A DNA stretch of 64,000 nucleotides from Corbicula japonica (lineage: Eukaryota; Mollusca; Bivalvia; Venerida; Cyrenidae): contig JAZAYU010000009.1 of assembly GCA_038501625.1 (NCBI GenBank), forward strand, positions 12,438,301 to 12,502,300, read 5' to 3'. Shown in pieces: positions 1 through 11,582 of this stretch. Numbering within the stretch: position 1 is the first letter of the stretch; each line of letters starts with the position of its first letter. Made by a program: the position numbers and the translations under genes. The notes beneath the pieces are model-generated. The model was given only the letters and a program-made list of their open reading frames with translations. It was not told the origin of the DNA and ran no database searches.

Positions 1-1068
1 GGCGGCCCAATCTTTGCTGTGATTTTTGAAAGGAACCACAATGCATCTGTTCTATATTTACATCTTCTTACTTTCTTTATGCACACATTAAGTGTAATGT
101 GGAATCATTTCAGCGGGATTGAAGGTCAAGTCCTAACGGATGGCGGCCCAATCTTTGCTGTGATTTTTGAAAGGAACCACAATGCATCTGTTCTCTATTG
201 ACATTTTCTCTCTTTATTATTTCTTTGTTTCTTTCTTTTCATTCTGCACAGATATTGTGTAATGTGGAATCGTTTGAGCGAAATTAAAGATAAATTCCTA
301 ACAGACGGCGGCACAATCTTTGCTATGATTTTTTAAAGGAACCACAATGCATCAGTTCTATATTCACATTTTCTTTCTTTCAATCCTTCTTTCTTTCTTT
401 CTTTCTTTTTTCTTTCTTTCTTTCTTTCTTTCTTTCTTTGTGCTCACATATAATGTAAACGTGGAATCCTTTCAGCGGGATTGAAGGTCAAGTCCTAACG
501 GATGGAGGCCCAATCTTTGTTATGATTTTTGAAAGGAACCACAATGCATCTGTTCTATATTTACATTTTCTTTCTTTCTTTATGCACACATATAGTGTAA
601 TGTGGAATCCTTTCAGCGGGATTGAAGGTCAAGTCCTAACGGATGGCGGTCCAATCTTTGCTGTGATTTTTGAAAGGAACCACAATGCATCTGTTCTATA
701 TTCACATTTTCTTTCAATCCTTTCTTTCTTTCTTTCTTCTTTTCTTTCTTTCTTTCTTTCTTTCTTTCTTACTTTCTTTCTTTCTTTCTTTCTTTCTTAG
801 TTTGTGCTCACATATAATGTAAATGTGGAATCCTTTCAGCGGGATTTAAGGCCAAGTCCTAACGGATGGCGACCCAATCTTTGTTATGATTTTTGAAAGG
901 AACCACAATGCATCTGTTCTATATTTACATTTTCTTTCTTTATGCACACACATAGTGTAATGTGGAATCCTTTCAGCGGGATTGAAGGTCAAGTCCTAAC
1001 GGATGGCGGTCCAATCTTTGCTGTGATTTTTGAAAGGAAGCACAATGCATCTGTTCTATATTTACATT

Positions 1069-1124
<56 letters not shown>

Positions 1125-1740
1125 TCATTCTTTCTTTTTATTCTGATCACATAATTATAGTGCAATGTGGAATCCTTTCAGCGGGATTGAAGGTCAATTC
1201 CTAACGGATGGCGGCCCAATCTTTGCTATGATTTGTGAAAGGAACCACAAGGCATCTGTTATATATTTACATTTTCTTTCTTTCTTCTTTCTTTTTTTTC
1301 ATTCTGCACACATATATTGTAATGTGGAATCCTTTCAGCGGGATTGAAGGTCACGTCCTAACGGATGGCGGCCCAATCTTTGCTGTGATTTTTGAAAGGA
1401 ACCACACTGCAGCTGTTCTATATTTACATTTTTTCTTTCTTTCTTGATGCACACATATAGTGTAATGTGTAATCCTTTCAGCGGGATTGAAGGTCAAGTC
1501 CTAACGGATGGCGGCCAAATCTTTGCTGTGATTTTTGAAAGGAACCACAATGCAGCTGTTCTATATTTACATTTTCTTTCTTTCTTATTTCTTTGTTTTC
1601 GTTCTGCACACATATAGTGTAATGTGTAATCCTTTCAGCGGGATTGAAGGTCAAGTCCTAACGGATGGCGGCCCAATCTTTGCTATGATTTTTGAAAGGA
1701 ACCACAATTCATCTGTTGTATATTTACAATTTCCAAGGCG
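1..1740. repeat. Tandem array, ~140-bp unit plus CTTT microsatellites (left block)
   Basis: About ten head-to-tail copies of a unit whose core contains GTGGAATCCTTTCAGCGGG, then GGATGGCGGCCCAATCTTTG, then GAAAGGAACCACAATGC. Each copy is followed by a variable CTTT run and a TATGCACACATA segment. The core recurs at about 99, 263, 462, 601, 824, 961, 1165, 1322, 1465 and 1624. Spacing runs from ~137 to ~220 bp and depends on the CTTT run. Short open frames here are by-products of the repeat. The array continues at 5354-7262 beyond the LINE insertion. Confidence 0.93.
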
Positions 1741-1838
1741 GTAACCCCTCGGGTTCTCATTTTTGTTAATTGTTAGTGGTGTCACTTTTGAAACTGGTCA
1801 TTTTATTAACCATGCTCTCTCTCCCTCTCTTCTTTACT

Positions 1839-1851
1839 GTGTGGGAAGGCT
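1839..1851. repeat. Target site duplication, left copy (LINE)
   Basis: GTGTGGGAAGGCT occurs here and again exactly at 5341-5353, directly flanking the LINE on both sides. A 13-bp duplication is within the usual range for target-primed reverse transcription, and it fixes both ends of the insertion. Confidence 0.9.
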
Positions 1852-1870
1852 AGCGTAGCGTAGTTACGTG

Positions 1871-3019
1871 ATGTCATGGTTTGTTAGAGAGTGCCAATGG
1901 CCCAGCATCTCCGATTTTAACTCAAGGTCTGGTAGAAAGAAAGGAGGCATCATGACATTAATCAGGAACAACATCAATGCTATCCAGACTAAAACGCATA
2001 TGGATGACTCGGAATTCCAAGTACTGAGCCTCAGAAAGAATGACTTCGAACTGACTCTTGTGAACATGTACTCTCCAAACGACAAAGCTCTATCCCTAGA
2101 CCATATTCCAACAGAGGCAACAAACTTCATGGTTGTTGGAGACTTCAATAGTCACTCACAAAGCTGGGGATATAACCACTTGGACAGCCGTGGAGAGGAA
2201 GTGGAAACCTGGCAGGATGACAACAGGCTGAACCTCATCAATCAGCCGGAGGATCCCCCAACTTTTTACTCCAGAAGATGGCACACAACATCAACGCCTG
2301 ACCTTGCCTTCTGTACTGACGACATACATGGACATGTCCGGAGGGAAGTCTCTGAACAGCTCGGAGGCAGTTTTCATCGCCCAGTCCACCTCATATTGGA
2401 CCACACTGTCTCTTCGTCATCTAGCCTACCCAGATGGAACTACAAGAAGGCCGATTGGTCCCTTTTCCAGTCTGTGAATGATGAACTCTCCAAAGACATC
2501 AGAGTTGAAGGCAGAGACATAAACAACATAGTCAGAGACTTCAATCAATGTATCCTCAAGTCAGCACAGCAGTCCATCCCTAGAGGTGCGAGGAAAGACT
2601 ACAAGCCATACTGGAGTGAGCAGTTAGAGGAGCTGCAAACCAAGTTGTCCGAAGCCAGACTGGAAGCCGAAAACAATCCCTCACAGGAGGCAAACCTCAA
2701 CCTACAGCATGCCAAGGCCAAATTCCTCAGGCATAAGCTAGAGGCCCAAAGAAAGAGCTGGAGAAACAAGACAGCTTCACTTAACCTCGAGAGAGATGGT
2801 CGTAAGTTGTGGAGGTTAACGAAACAACTGAACGACGACCAAGACAAAGCGAGAGGCCCAGTTACCCTGGAAGAGGAAGGAGAGCTGTTAATGGGTAAAC
2901 AAGCGGCAAATGTCTTTGCAGAAAACTACAGAGATGTCAGTGACATCCCCATCAACAGAGAACGACAGAGAGAAGCCAGAAGAGAACAAAGGGACGGGAT
3001 AACAGCTAAGGGTACGTAA
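1871..3019 (+). pseudogene. LINE endonuclease domain (N-truncated) and linker to RT
   Basis: The reading frame, open from about 1868, holds the C-terminal two thirds of an exonuclease-endonuclease-phosphatase (EEP) domain that nicks the target site. Visible motifs are VVGDFNSHS (active-site Asp/Asn) and STPDLAF. Where family members have SDHRP, this copy reads SFHRP, so the catalytic Asp is replaced by Phe. A charged, coiled-coil-like linker (EELQTKLSEARLEAE) follows. The N-terminal strand with the catalytic Glu is absent because the insertion is 5' truncated. The frame ends at TAA 3017-3019. The RT continues in the same frame downstream, so the stop is an inactivating mutation rather than a natural terminus. 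Confidence 0.88.
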
Positions 3020-3715
3020 GAGTGTATGGACTCGCGCATGACACTACACGAGCTACAGACAGCTCTCAGACAGCTGAAGACCAAAAAATCTCCAGGTCCA
3101 GATGGTATCACCAACGAGATGCTGTCACACTTGGGCAAACTCCTGGACATCTACAACTACAGCTGGAAACAAGGGTATCTGCCTCAGATCTGGAGAGAGG
3201 CGACAATGATCCCTATACTCAAGAAAGGGAAGGACCCAAAGAAGGCAGCCAGCTACCGTCCGATCAGCCTCACCAGCTGTGTAGTAAAGACAATGGAGAG
3301 GATTGTAAATGCACGCCTGAAGTGGTACCTGGAGACCAACGACCTGCTGGCATCTGAACAGGCTGGTTTCCGACAATTTCGTTCCACAGAAGATCAGACT
3401 ACATACCTAGCACAGGAAGTCGAAGATGCCTTTCAAGAAAACAAGGTGGTCCTTACAGCATGGATCGACCTACAGAGAGCATTTGACAAAGTCTGGACAG
3501 AAGGGCTACAAGTGAAGCTCATGAGGAATGGAGTTGGTGGGGCCATGCTGCAATGGATCAACTCGTATCTATTCAACAGAAGAGCCAGAGTCAGCCTGAG
3601 CCAAGCCAACAGTAGGAAGTTTCTGCTACGCCATGGTGTCCCACAAGGTGGGGTCCTGTCCCCGACACTCTTCCTGGTCTTCATCAATGACCTGGTGTCT
3701 GAACTGCCAAAGTGA
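3020..3715 (+). pseudogene. LINE reverse transcriptase, first half
   Basis: In the same frame as the endonuclease. RT motifs in order: KSPGPDGI, YRPISLTS, EQAGFRQFRSTEDQ, AWIDLQRAFDKVW (motif A with its Asp), and HGVPQGGVLSPTLF (motif B). The frame stops at TGA 3713-3715, just after NDLVSELPK and a few codons before the catalytic YADD. The copy cannot make a full polymerase without readthrough. Confidence 0.9.
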
Positions 3716-4711
3716 GTTTATGCTGCTCTCTATGCTGATGACCTGGTGCTATGGTGCAAAGAAGAACACGCCTCTACAGCCACGTACGGAATGCAAGGAG
3801 CTATGGACACACTTGCAGCATGGGCCGAACACTGGTGCGTTACGATCAACAAGGAGAAGTCGTCTACCACACTGTTCACCTTGTCAACAAAACAGAAAGC
3901 TGGGAAGGTTATGCTGGCTGGAACACTACTGAAGGAGGAAGACGAAGCCACATACCTTGGGGTCACGTTTGATAAGCGACAGACTTGGAAACCACACATC
4001 AACCATGTAGAAGGGATGGCACGAAGAGAACTAGCCATGATGCGCAAACGTGCTGGAACGACCTGGGGTGCGAATGAGCAAATATTGAAGACCATCTATC
4101 AGGGCACAGTACGACCCACAATGGAAAATAGCTCAGCCACATGGTCCACAACAGCCAAGACGAACCAGCAAGCCTTAGACAAAGTACAAAATCAGGCATT
4201 GCGCATTATCACAGGGGCCACCAAGTCTACACCAATTGCCTTCATGGAGAAACTGACTGGAATCCAACCACTTCATGAAAGAAGACAAACCAAAGTCCTT
4301 CTCCAGGCAAACAAGTACAAGTCGCTCCCAGATCACCCCATGAGGAACAGGCTTGAGGGATTCACCAAGAACCGCCTTAAGCGCTCCAGCTTTGTACATG
4401 AAGCAAAGAAGCTGAATAGAGAGTACGCCTCTGAACTAAACATACAAACAATTCCCTTGGGCCGAGCAGACATCACCAACCCTACAGCCAATGACCTGTC
4501 TGCAGTGAAAGTGGCACTTGCTATTCCTGGACTTGACATGGGCAAACAAGAAAATGAGACCATCCGTAGAAGTCTGACACTTGCGACTGTCTACGCAGAC
4601 TATCCTTTAGACAGATGGACCCATGTATATACAGATGGGTCCATCTGGCCCATTACATTGCCACTGGGAAGCACTGTAGCAACTACAGAGCAGAGACTGA
4701 AGCGCTCATGA
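3716..4711 (+). pseudogene. LINE reverse transcriptase, second half, and start of RNase H
   Basis: This continues in the same frame after the TGA. It opens with VYAALYADDLVLW, the polymerase catalytic YADD at about 3734-3745, followed by thumb motifs such as TYLGVTFDKRQTW and RPTMENSSATW. The first RNase H strand, HVYTDGS with its catalytic Asp, is reached near 4620-4640, after which the frame is lost through an internal deletion. The rest of RNase H is in frame 1. Confidence 0.9.
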
Positions 4712-5316
4712 AGGCAGTCTCTCTGATTGAAGACTCAGCAGAAGAGGTTACCTCTGTAGTCTTCCTCACAGACGCAAGATCAGTTCTGGAGGCTCTGCAA
4801 AGCAACAATGTTCCTGAACTAGCACAAGCCGTGAACAAGCTTGGGTCTTCCCGCAATGTTGCCCTTCAGTGGATACCATCTCACTGTGGAGTGCCCGGAA
4901 ATGAGGAGGCTGACAAGCTGGCTAGGTTAGGAGCCCAGTTAGAGCAACAAGATAACCAGGTGACATACAAGGAGAAAGCCACCATCATTAAGGCTCTCAC
5001 AAAGACCAGACAGGAAGCAGATGCCTACCACATGTTAAACAGACCAGAGCAGGTGATGATGGTGAGGTTACGCTCAGGGCATAACAGACTGAATGCACAC
5101 ATGTGTAGGAAGTATAAATTGGTGCCATCCCCAATATGTCCCTGCGGAGAAGAGGACCAGACTGCAGAGCACCTCCTCCAACGATGTAAACGATATGACC
5201 AAGAGCGAGAAGCAACGTGGCCACAAGGTGCAACAATCCAGCAGAAACTGTATGAAGATGTTGACGACCTACGGAGGACCACAACTTTCATCGCGGATGC
5301 TGGAGTGGTCGTGTAG
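4642..5316 (+). pseudogene. LINE RNase H (frameshifted) and C-terminal Cys/His motif
   Basis: Frame 1 carries ATGKHCSNYRAETEAL (second catalytic Glu), FLTDARSVLEAL (third Asp) and IPSHCGVPGNEEAD (terminal His/Asp), a complete set of the later RNase H motifs. Roughly 25 residues between TDGS and ATGKHCS, normally containing the glycine-rich hairpin, are missing; the deletion also causes the frame change. The tail contains CPCGEEDQTAEHLLQRC, a Cys/His motif common at LINE C termini. Stop at 5314-5316, about 24 bases before the 3' end. Confidence 0.88.
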
Positions 5317-5340
5317 AGCGAACGCCAAGAAGAAGAAGAA

Positions 5341-5353
5341 GTGTGGGAAGGCT
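5341..5353. repeat. Target site duplication, right copy (LINE)
   Basis: Second copy of GTGTGGGAAGGCT, identical over 13 bases to 1839-1851, directly after the GAA run that ends the LINE. Confidence 0.9.
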
Positions 5354-5905
5354 GATTTTTCTGAATGTGGCGATTCCTGATATGCATATTTCACCTTTCT
5401 TTCCTTCTTTATGCACACATATAGTGCAATGTGGAATCCTTTCAGCGGGATTGAAGGTCAAGTCCTAACGGATGGCGACCCAATCTTTGATGTGATTTTG
5501 GAAAGAAACCACAATGCATCTGTTCCATATTTATACTTTCTTTCCTTCCTTCCTTCCTTCCTTCCTTCCTTCCTTCCTTCTTTCTTTCTTGCTTTCTTTC
5601 TTTCTTTCTTTCTTTTCATTCTGCACACATATAGAGTAATGTGAAATCCTTTAAGCGGGATTGAAGGTCAATTCCTAACGGATGGCGGCCCAATCTTTGG
5701 TGTGATTTTTGAAAGGAACCACAATGCATCTGTTCTATATTTACATTTTATTTCTTTCTTTATGCACACATATAGTGTCATGTGGAATCCTTTCAGCGGG
5801 ATTGAAGGTCAAGTCCTAACGGATGGCGGCCCAATCTTTGCTGTGATTTTGGAAAGGAACCACAATACATCTGTTCTATATTTACATTTTCGCTTTTTGT
5901 TCGTT

Positions 5906-5957
<52 letters not shown>

Positions 5958-7262
5958 TCAATTCTACACACATAAAGTGTAATGTGGAATCCTTTCTGCA
6001 GGATTGAAGGTCAAGTCCTAACGGATGGCGGCCCAATCTTTGCTGTGATTTTTGAAAGAAACCACAATGCATCTGTTCTATATTGACATTTTCTTTCTAT
6101 CCTTCTTTATGCACACATATAGTGCAATGTGGAATCCTTTCAGCGGGATTGAAGGTCAAGTCCTAACGGATGGCGGCCCAATCTTTGCTGTGATTTTTGA
6201 AAGGAACCACAATGCAGCTGTTCTATATTTACATTTTCTTTCTTTCTTTCCTTATGCACACATATAGTGTAATGTGAAATCCTTGCAGCGGGATTGAAGG
6301 TCAAGTCCTAACGCATGGCGGCCCAATCTTTGAAATGATTTTTGAAAGGAACCACAAAGCATCTGTTCTATATTTACATTTTCTTTCTTTCTGCACACAT
6401 ATAGTGCAATGGGAAATCCTTTCAGCGGGATTGAAGGTCAAGTCCTAACGAATGGCGGCTCAGTCTTTGCTAAGATTTTTGAAAGGAACCACAATGGATT
6501 TGTTCTATATTTACATTTTCTTTCTTTCTTTTTTTCTTTCACTGTGCAAACAGATATTGTAATGTGTAATCCTTTCAGTGGAATTGTAGGTCAAGTACTA
6601 ACGGATGGCAGCCCAATCTTTGCTAAGATATTTGAAAGAAGCCAGTATACATCTGTTCTGTATTTACATTTTTTCTTTATTTCTCCTTTCTTTCTTTTTT
6701 TTCTATTTTTCTTTCACTCTGCACTCATATAGTGTTATGTGGAATCCTTTCAGCGGGATTTAAGGTCGAGTCCTTACGGATGGTGGCCCAATCTTGGCTA
6801 AGATTTTTTAAAGGAACCATATTCTTTCTTCATTTCTTTCTTTCTTTTCACTCTGCACAGATATAGTAGAGTGTGGTATCCTTTCAGTGGGATTGACATT
6901 CAGATGGAGGTCCAATCTTTGTGTAGAATTTTAAAAAGAACCACAAAGAACATTTTCTATATTGTTTACTTAAGTTCTCATCTTATTTATGTTATTAACC
7001 ATATTGCACATTTTCTAAAGTTAACTTACTTTCTGGTTTCTCTATTTGTTTTCTTCTTTCTTCTATTTTTTCAACTCTGCACACATAGTGTAATGTGGAA
7101 TCCTTTCAGTTTTTGGAAGGAACCACATTTTCCTCTGTTCTGTGTTTTTCTTTCCTTTTTCTTGTTTCTTTCTTTCAACTCTGCACATATATGTGGAATT
7201 CTGTCAGCGGGATTGAAGGTCATGTGCTTACAGATGGCAGTCCAATCTTTTGCGTAGAATTT
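5354..7262. repeat. Tandem array, ~140-bp unit plus CTTT/CCTT microsatellites (right block)
   Basis: Continuation of the array at 1-1740, with cores at about 5430, 5639, 5780, 5980, 6127, 6270, 6409, 6560, 6738 and 6870. Copies decay toward the right: the last three (6738-7262) are truncated and carry many substitutions. A (CCTT)n run lies at about 5540-5580 and a long (CTTT)n run at about 5905-5960. Confidence 0.92.
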
Positions 7263-7558
7263 TAAAAGGCATACCCAAATGACATACCCCAATCTAATAA
7301 CCAAGGTTTTCCTAATAAATCCTGGTAAACCTGGTTAATGAAAAAATCCTATGAAAGCTAATAAAACTACCGTTGTTATGAAACCTGGTTTGGGAAAAAT
7401 ATTTTATGACAAATTTTCAAAAATGAAAAACTGTAACATGTAAAAACATGTGCTTATAAAGCAAATTCGTTGAATTTATATCCCCCGCCGAGTACTGGTT
7501 ATTTCTAACACAACAACTGGAGAAGTAAGGCTTGACTTATATATTGATGAAGGCATTT
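7263..7558. other. No recognised feature
   Basis: AT-rich stretch between the satellite array and the next repeat pair. Short repeated bits such as AAACCTGGTT are visible. I see no gene. Confidence 0.5.
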
Positions 7559-7559
7559 G

Positions 7560-7893
7560 CATAATGCGTAAGTTATCAAAGGGTCATAACTCTGTGCTAA
7601 ACGGTCTGACCGGAACAAGACGACGATGTGCGCATCTCCTCCTGGTATTGATGGTTCCCAGAAAGTTTCGTTGAAATCCAACCAGCTGTTGCAGAGAAAT
7701 AGCGCAGAAACGAATACTGCTCTATATTCATAACGCATAAGTTATCAAAGGGCCATAACTCTGTGTAAAAGGGTCTGACCAGAACAAGACGACGATATGC
7801 GCATCTCCGCTTGGTATTAATGGTTCCCAGAGTTTCGTTGAAATCCATACAGTAGCTGCAGAGAAATAGCGCGGAAACGAAATTTTGACAGAC
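7560..7893. repeat. Two tandem copies of a ~169-bp dispersed-type unit
   Basis: Copy 1 begins at 7561 and copy 2 at 7730. Both read ATAA(T/C)GC(G/A)TAAGTTATCAAAG, then AAAGGG(T/C)CATAACTCTGTG, then GAACAAGACGACGAT, then GGTTCCCAGA, and end near GAGAAATAGCGC(A/G)GAAACGAA. The inner AAAGGGCCATAACTCTG box also appears on the minus strand near 58300 and, in altered form, in the arrays at 8675-10686 and 22760-23250. Confidence 0.85.
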
Positions 7894-8552
7894 GTACAAC
7901 GCCAAAACCCCTCTCCTGATTTCATTTGCTTGGGATAATAATGAAAATGAATTATTATTACCTCCCTTTTTACAGGACTATATACTATCTTGCAAGGAAA
8001 ATCATATATTACCTCCCTTTTCACCCAAACAAGTCGAAGAGAGCGTAACAATAAAACAAAAGCTGTTACAGTTATGCATGTTTGCTTGTTATGAGTGATA
8101 AGGAACACTGAAGTTTGATATCAATCATTTGAGTAGTTTTAAAGTTTTTCAAAGAGGTTACATTATTTAAGCCATGTAGACATGTGGACAGGCCAAGCCA
8201 GGCCAGACCAGACCAGACTTCATCAATCTACAGGTATCAGCCTGATTTGCTTCTGCAATCTGCTTAACAAAATCCACTCTGCACCTACTGAGTTGATATT
8301 TTCCAACAAATATTTCCTCAAGCATTCTGTGGGGGAGCTGACTGGTGGGGGTTTGATAAGATTTTTTATTCAAATACAACAAGTGTTGAACATATGGAAA
8401 TGAGGTGGTTTATTTGAATTGAAATAAATTTAACTGACAAAACTGATAACTACATGAAATTTAAAGTCAATAACAAAACAGTATTAAAGCCCCAGCCAAA
8501 AACTTAAGTAAGAATATACTATTGACTAGAATGTTGTGTTCCACGGAACACA
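7894..8552. other. No recognised gene
   Basis: AT-rich sequence. Only a short GGCCAGACCAGACCAGAC run near 8190-8217 stands out. No splice-flanked open frame is visible. Confidence 0.5.
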
Positions 8553-10815
8553 TGTGTCGCCTGCATGGAAAAAGTTGAAATGTGGGCCTATTTTTAATCA
8601 TATATAATAAAAATATTTTATTTAAGTTGATTTCAATACTAGACCACAGAACACATGTGTCATCTAAATTGCATTTAAAAGGGGAATAACTATAATAATG
8701 GTGAAACCCGAGTTATCATCTTCAAAAATTGGTTTGTGCACGCAGATGAGTTTTTCAAAGTATTGAGTAAATTGAACAAGTACTTTCCATTTTACAGGCA
8801 ACACTAAGTTTCATGTGAAAGTTGCATTTGAAAGGGACATAACTCAAAAAATATTCAAACAGGAGTTATAATTTTTGTAGTTGTCGATCGCACTGTTCAT
8901 GTTGATGATACAATCCAAGTATTCAATGAATAGGGTAAGTACTTTCAAATTATACGCAACATTAAGTTTCATGTGAAATTTTCATTTGAAAAAAAAAAAT
9001 CAAACAGGAGTTATGATTCTTGTTGTAACCCATGTTGTTGTTCATGAAGATGATATATTCGATGAGTGAATAGGACAAGTACTTTAAAAGTTATAGGCAA
9101 CATTAAGTTTCTTGTTAAAGTTGTATATTAAAGGGACACAACTCATAAAATAGTCCAGCAGGAGTTATCATTCTTGTTCTTCATAATGACGCTTTTCATG
9201 AAGATGATTTATTTCGAATATCAAGTGAATTTTCAAAGTTAAAGTCAACATTAAGTTTCATGTTAAAGTTGCAATTGGAAGGGGCATAACTCAAAGTATA
9301 ATCAAACAGGAGTTATGATTCTTTTTGTTACCAATGTTGTTGATCATGCTGATAATGTATTCCAAGTATGAAGTGAATAGGACAAGTACTTTCAAAGTTA
9401 TAGGCAACATTAAGTTTCATGTGAAAGTTGCATTTGAAAGGGGCATAACTCCAAAATATTGAAACTGGTGTTATCATTCTTGTCGTTACAGATGGCGTTG
9501 TTCATGCTGATGATATATTCCAAGTATGAAGTGAATAGGACAAGTACTTTCAAAGTTAAGGCAACATTAAGTTTCAGGTTAAAGTTGCATTTGAAAGGGG
9601 CATAACTCAAAAAATATTGAAACTGGAGTTATCATTCTTGTTGTCGTAGATGGCATTGTTCATGCTGATGATATATTCCAAGTATGAATTGAATAGAACA
9701 AGTATAATCAAAGTTATAGGCAACATTAAGTTTCCGGTTAAAGTTGCATTTGAAAGGGGCATAACTAAAAAAATATTGAAACTGGAGTTATCATTCTTGT
9801 CGTCACAGATGGCATTGTTGATGCTGATGATATATTCCAAGTATGAAGTGAATAGGACAAGTACTTTCAAAGTTATAGGCAACATTAAGTTTCAGATAAA
9901 AGTTGCATTTGAAAGGGCATAACTCAAAAAATATTGAAACTGGAGTTATCATTCTTGTCGTCACAGATGGCATTGTTGATGCTGATGATATATTCCAAGT
10001 ATGAAGTGAATAGGACAAGTACTTTCAAAGTTATAGGCAACATTAAGTTTCAGATAAAAGTTGCATTTGAAAGGGCATAACTCAAAAAATATTGAAACTG
10101 GTGTTATCATTCTTGTTGTCACAGATGGCATTGTTCATGCTGATGATATATTCCTAGTATGAAGTGAATAGGACAAGTACTTTCAAAGTTATAGGCAACA
10201 TTAAGTTTCAGATTCAAGTTGCATTTCAAAGGGGCATAACTAAAAAAATATTGAAACTGGAGTTATCATTCTTGTCGTCACAGATGGCATTGTTGATGCT
10301 GATGATATATTCCAAGTATGAAGTGAATAGGACAAGTACTTTCAAAGTTATAGGCAACATTAAGTTTCAGATTAAAGTTGCATTAGAAAGGGGCATAACT
10401 CAAAAAATATTGAAACTGGAGTTATCATTCTTCTCGTCACAGATGGCATTGTTCATGCTGATGATATATTCCAAGTATGAAGTGAATAGGACAAGTACTT
10501 TCAAAGTTATAGGCAACATTAAGTTTCAGATTAAAGTTGCATTTGAAAGGGGCATAACTCAAAAAATATTGAAACTGGAGTTATCATTCTTGTCGTCACA
10601 GATGGCATTGTTCATGCTGATGATATATTCCAAGTATGAAGTGAATAGGTCAAGTTATAGGCAACATTAAGTTTCAGATTAAAGTTGGGGGACTACCGGA
10701 CGACGGCACCGACGACGACGCCACCGGACAATAGCATCCTTATGTGTCTACCTGCTATCGCAGGCGACACAACAATAGCATCCCTATGTGTCTACCTGCT
10801 ATCGCAGGCGACACA
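8553..10815. mobile_element. Tandem-repeat-carrying element with TGTGTCGCCTGC inverted termini
   Basis: The left end TGTGTCGCCTGC (8553-8564) is inverted at the right as GCAGGCGACACA (10760-10771, and again 10804-10815). The interior (8675-10686) is about 13 units of ~159 bp. A CGAC-rich tract (10686-10730) separates array and right end. The right end is itself duplicated: two ~43-bp copies at about 10729-10771 and 10773-10815, each with the hairpin CCTGCTATCGCAGG. GTGTTCCACGGAACAC, another palindrome, sits just outside the left end. No protein is encoded. The layout resembles the pearl/HINE non-autonomous elements of bivalves, which others have tied to Helitrons; that link is inference here. 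Confidence 0.75.
8675..10686. repeat. ~159-bp tandem array, ~13 units
   Basis: The anchor ATTGAAACTGG recurs at 9933, 10091, 10250, 10409 and 10568 (periods 158-159). Further units can be followed left through the GGG(G/A)CATAACTC box at about 9757, 9597, 9437, 9280, 9137, 8990, 8841 and 8678. The left units are strongly diverged and the right six nearly identical, so homogenisation or expansion has acted mainly at the right end. Confidence 0.9.
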
Positions 10816-11574
10816 AAAAATCATATTTGTCCATATAGACTCCAATATATAAACTCTCTAACAGAACACAAAAGGTCTGATCAAATTCTTTCTTATAGAC
10901 GGGATTTTCAATGATATTGTTAAATTATAGTTAACGAACTTTTAAGAAGCTAAATATAATGGAGCTATATTTAGCACCGACAAAGAGACCACTTCATGCA
11001 TGATCTCGATTTTTGGGACGTTTCAGAAATCCTACTTTTGCTTTTAGTCACGCGGACCAAATTTATTTTAGTAAATTAAAATTTTATTAGCCTGAACTAA
11101 TGCTGCAAATTTGTGCCTATAGTTCCAAATACATGTAATATTTCATACAAGAGCGGGTTAAATTGAAGTAATGCCGCTTTAACAAGGCTATCAAAGTATT
11201 CCATGCAAAAGAAACCTCACCTACTAGTGATCAATAACAATTATCTAAATTGTTTTATATAACAAAGACTAATATTCATTCTGTGTCCCCAAGATCACAA
11301 AATTGCTGGTTGAGACAGGTGCTGACTGGTTAAACTGACTCTAGTCTCAAAACAGACCATCAGCAATCAGAGAACACAGACTGGATTCCAATTTTATTTT
11401 ATGACACAAAACCATAAAACAAATAGACCAGTCTTTGTATTGAGTAGCTTATTGGTCGGTCCTGAAATAGTTTTGTGCCTGTTCTCCAATCTTACTTTTG
11501 CATTGTTAATATGATCTTGTGACCCATTTCCTACGAGTGAAACAATACAATTTTTTTGTTTGTAAATCTCTTAT
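10816..11574. other. No recognised feature
   Basis: AT-rich sequence without a repeat or gene that I recognise. A few short inverted motifs (GACTGG...CCAGTC type) lie at 11320-11430. Confidence 0.5.
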
Positions 11575-11582
11575 TTGGAAAG

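Larger units (their letters stand above)
1852..5340 (+). mobile_element. 5'-truncated non-LTR retrotransposon (LINE with RNase H, I/Nimb-like)
   Basis: This 3489-bp insertion is bounded by a 13-bp direct repeat and ends in a short GAA run (GAAGAAGAAGAA), as many I-group LINEs do. Coding order is apurinic-type endonuclease (N-terminal part missing), reverse transcriptase, RNase H, then a C-terminal cysteine/histidine motif (CPCG...TAEHLLQRC). RNase H in an animal LINE points to the I group; Nimb elements were described in snails, and I infer this kin group without a search. The copy is dead: it is 5' truncated, has two in-frame stops (TAA 3017-3019, TGA 3713-3715), carries a deletion with frame change in RNase H near 4640-4660, and has lost an endonuclease active-site aspartate. 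Confidence 0.93.

Noticed and set aside
1..1744. Repeated small frames of 60-92 codons
   Set aside because: Periodic by-products of the ~140-bp satellite unit; they end in CTTT-derived Ser/Phe/Leu repeats.
10164..10670. 168-codon plus-strand frame
   Set aside because: Cyclic translation of the 159-bp (multiple of 3) tandem unit; no homology to a protein and stops occur in diverged units.
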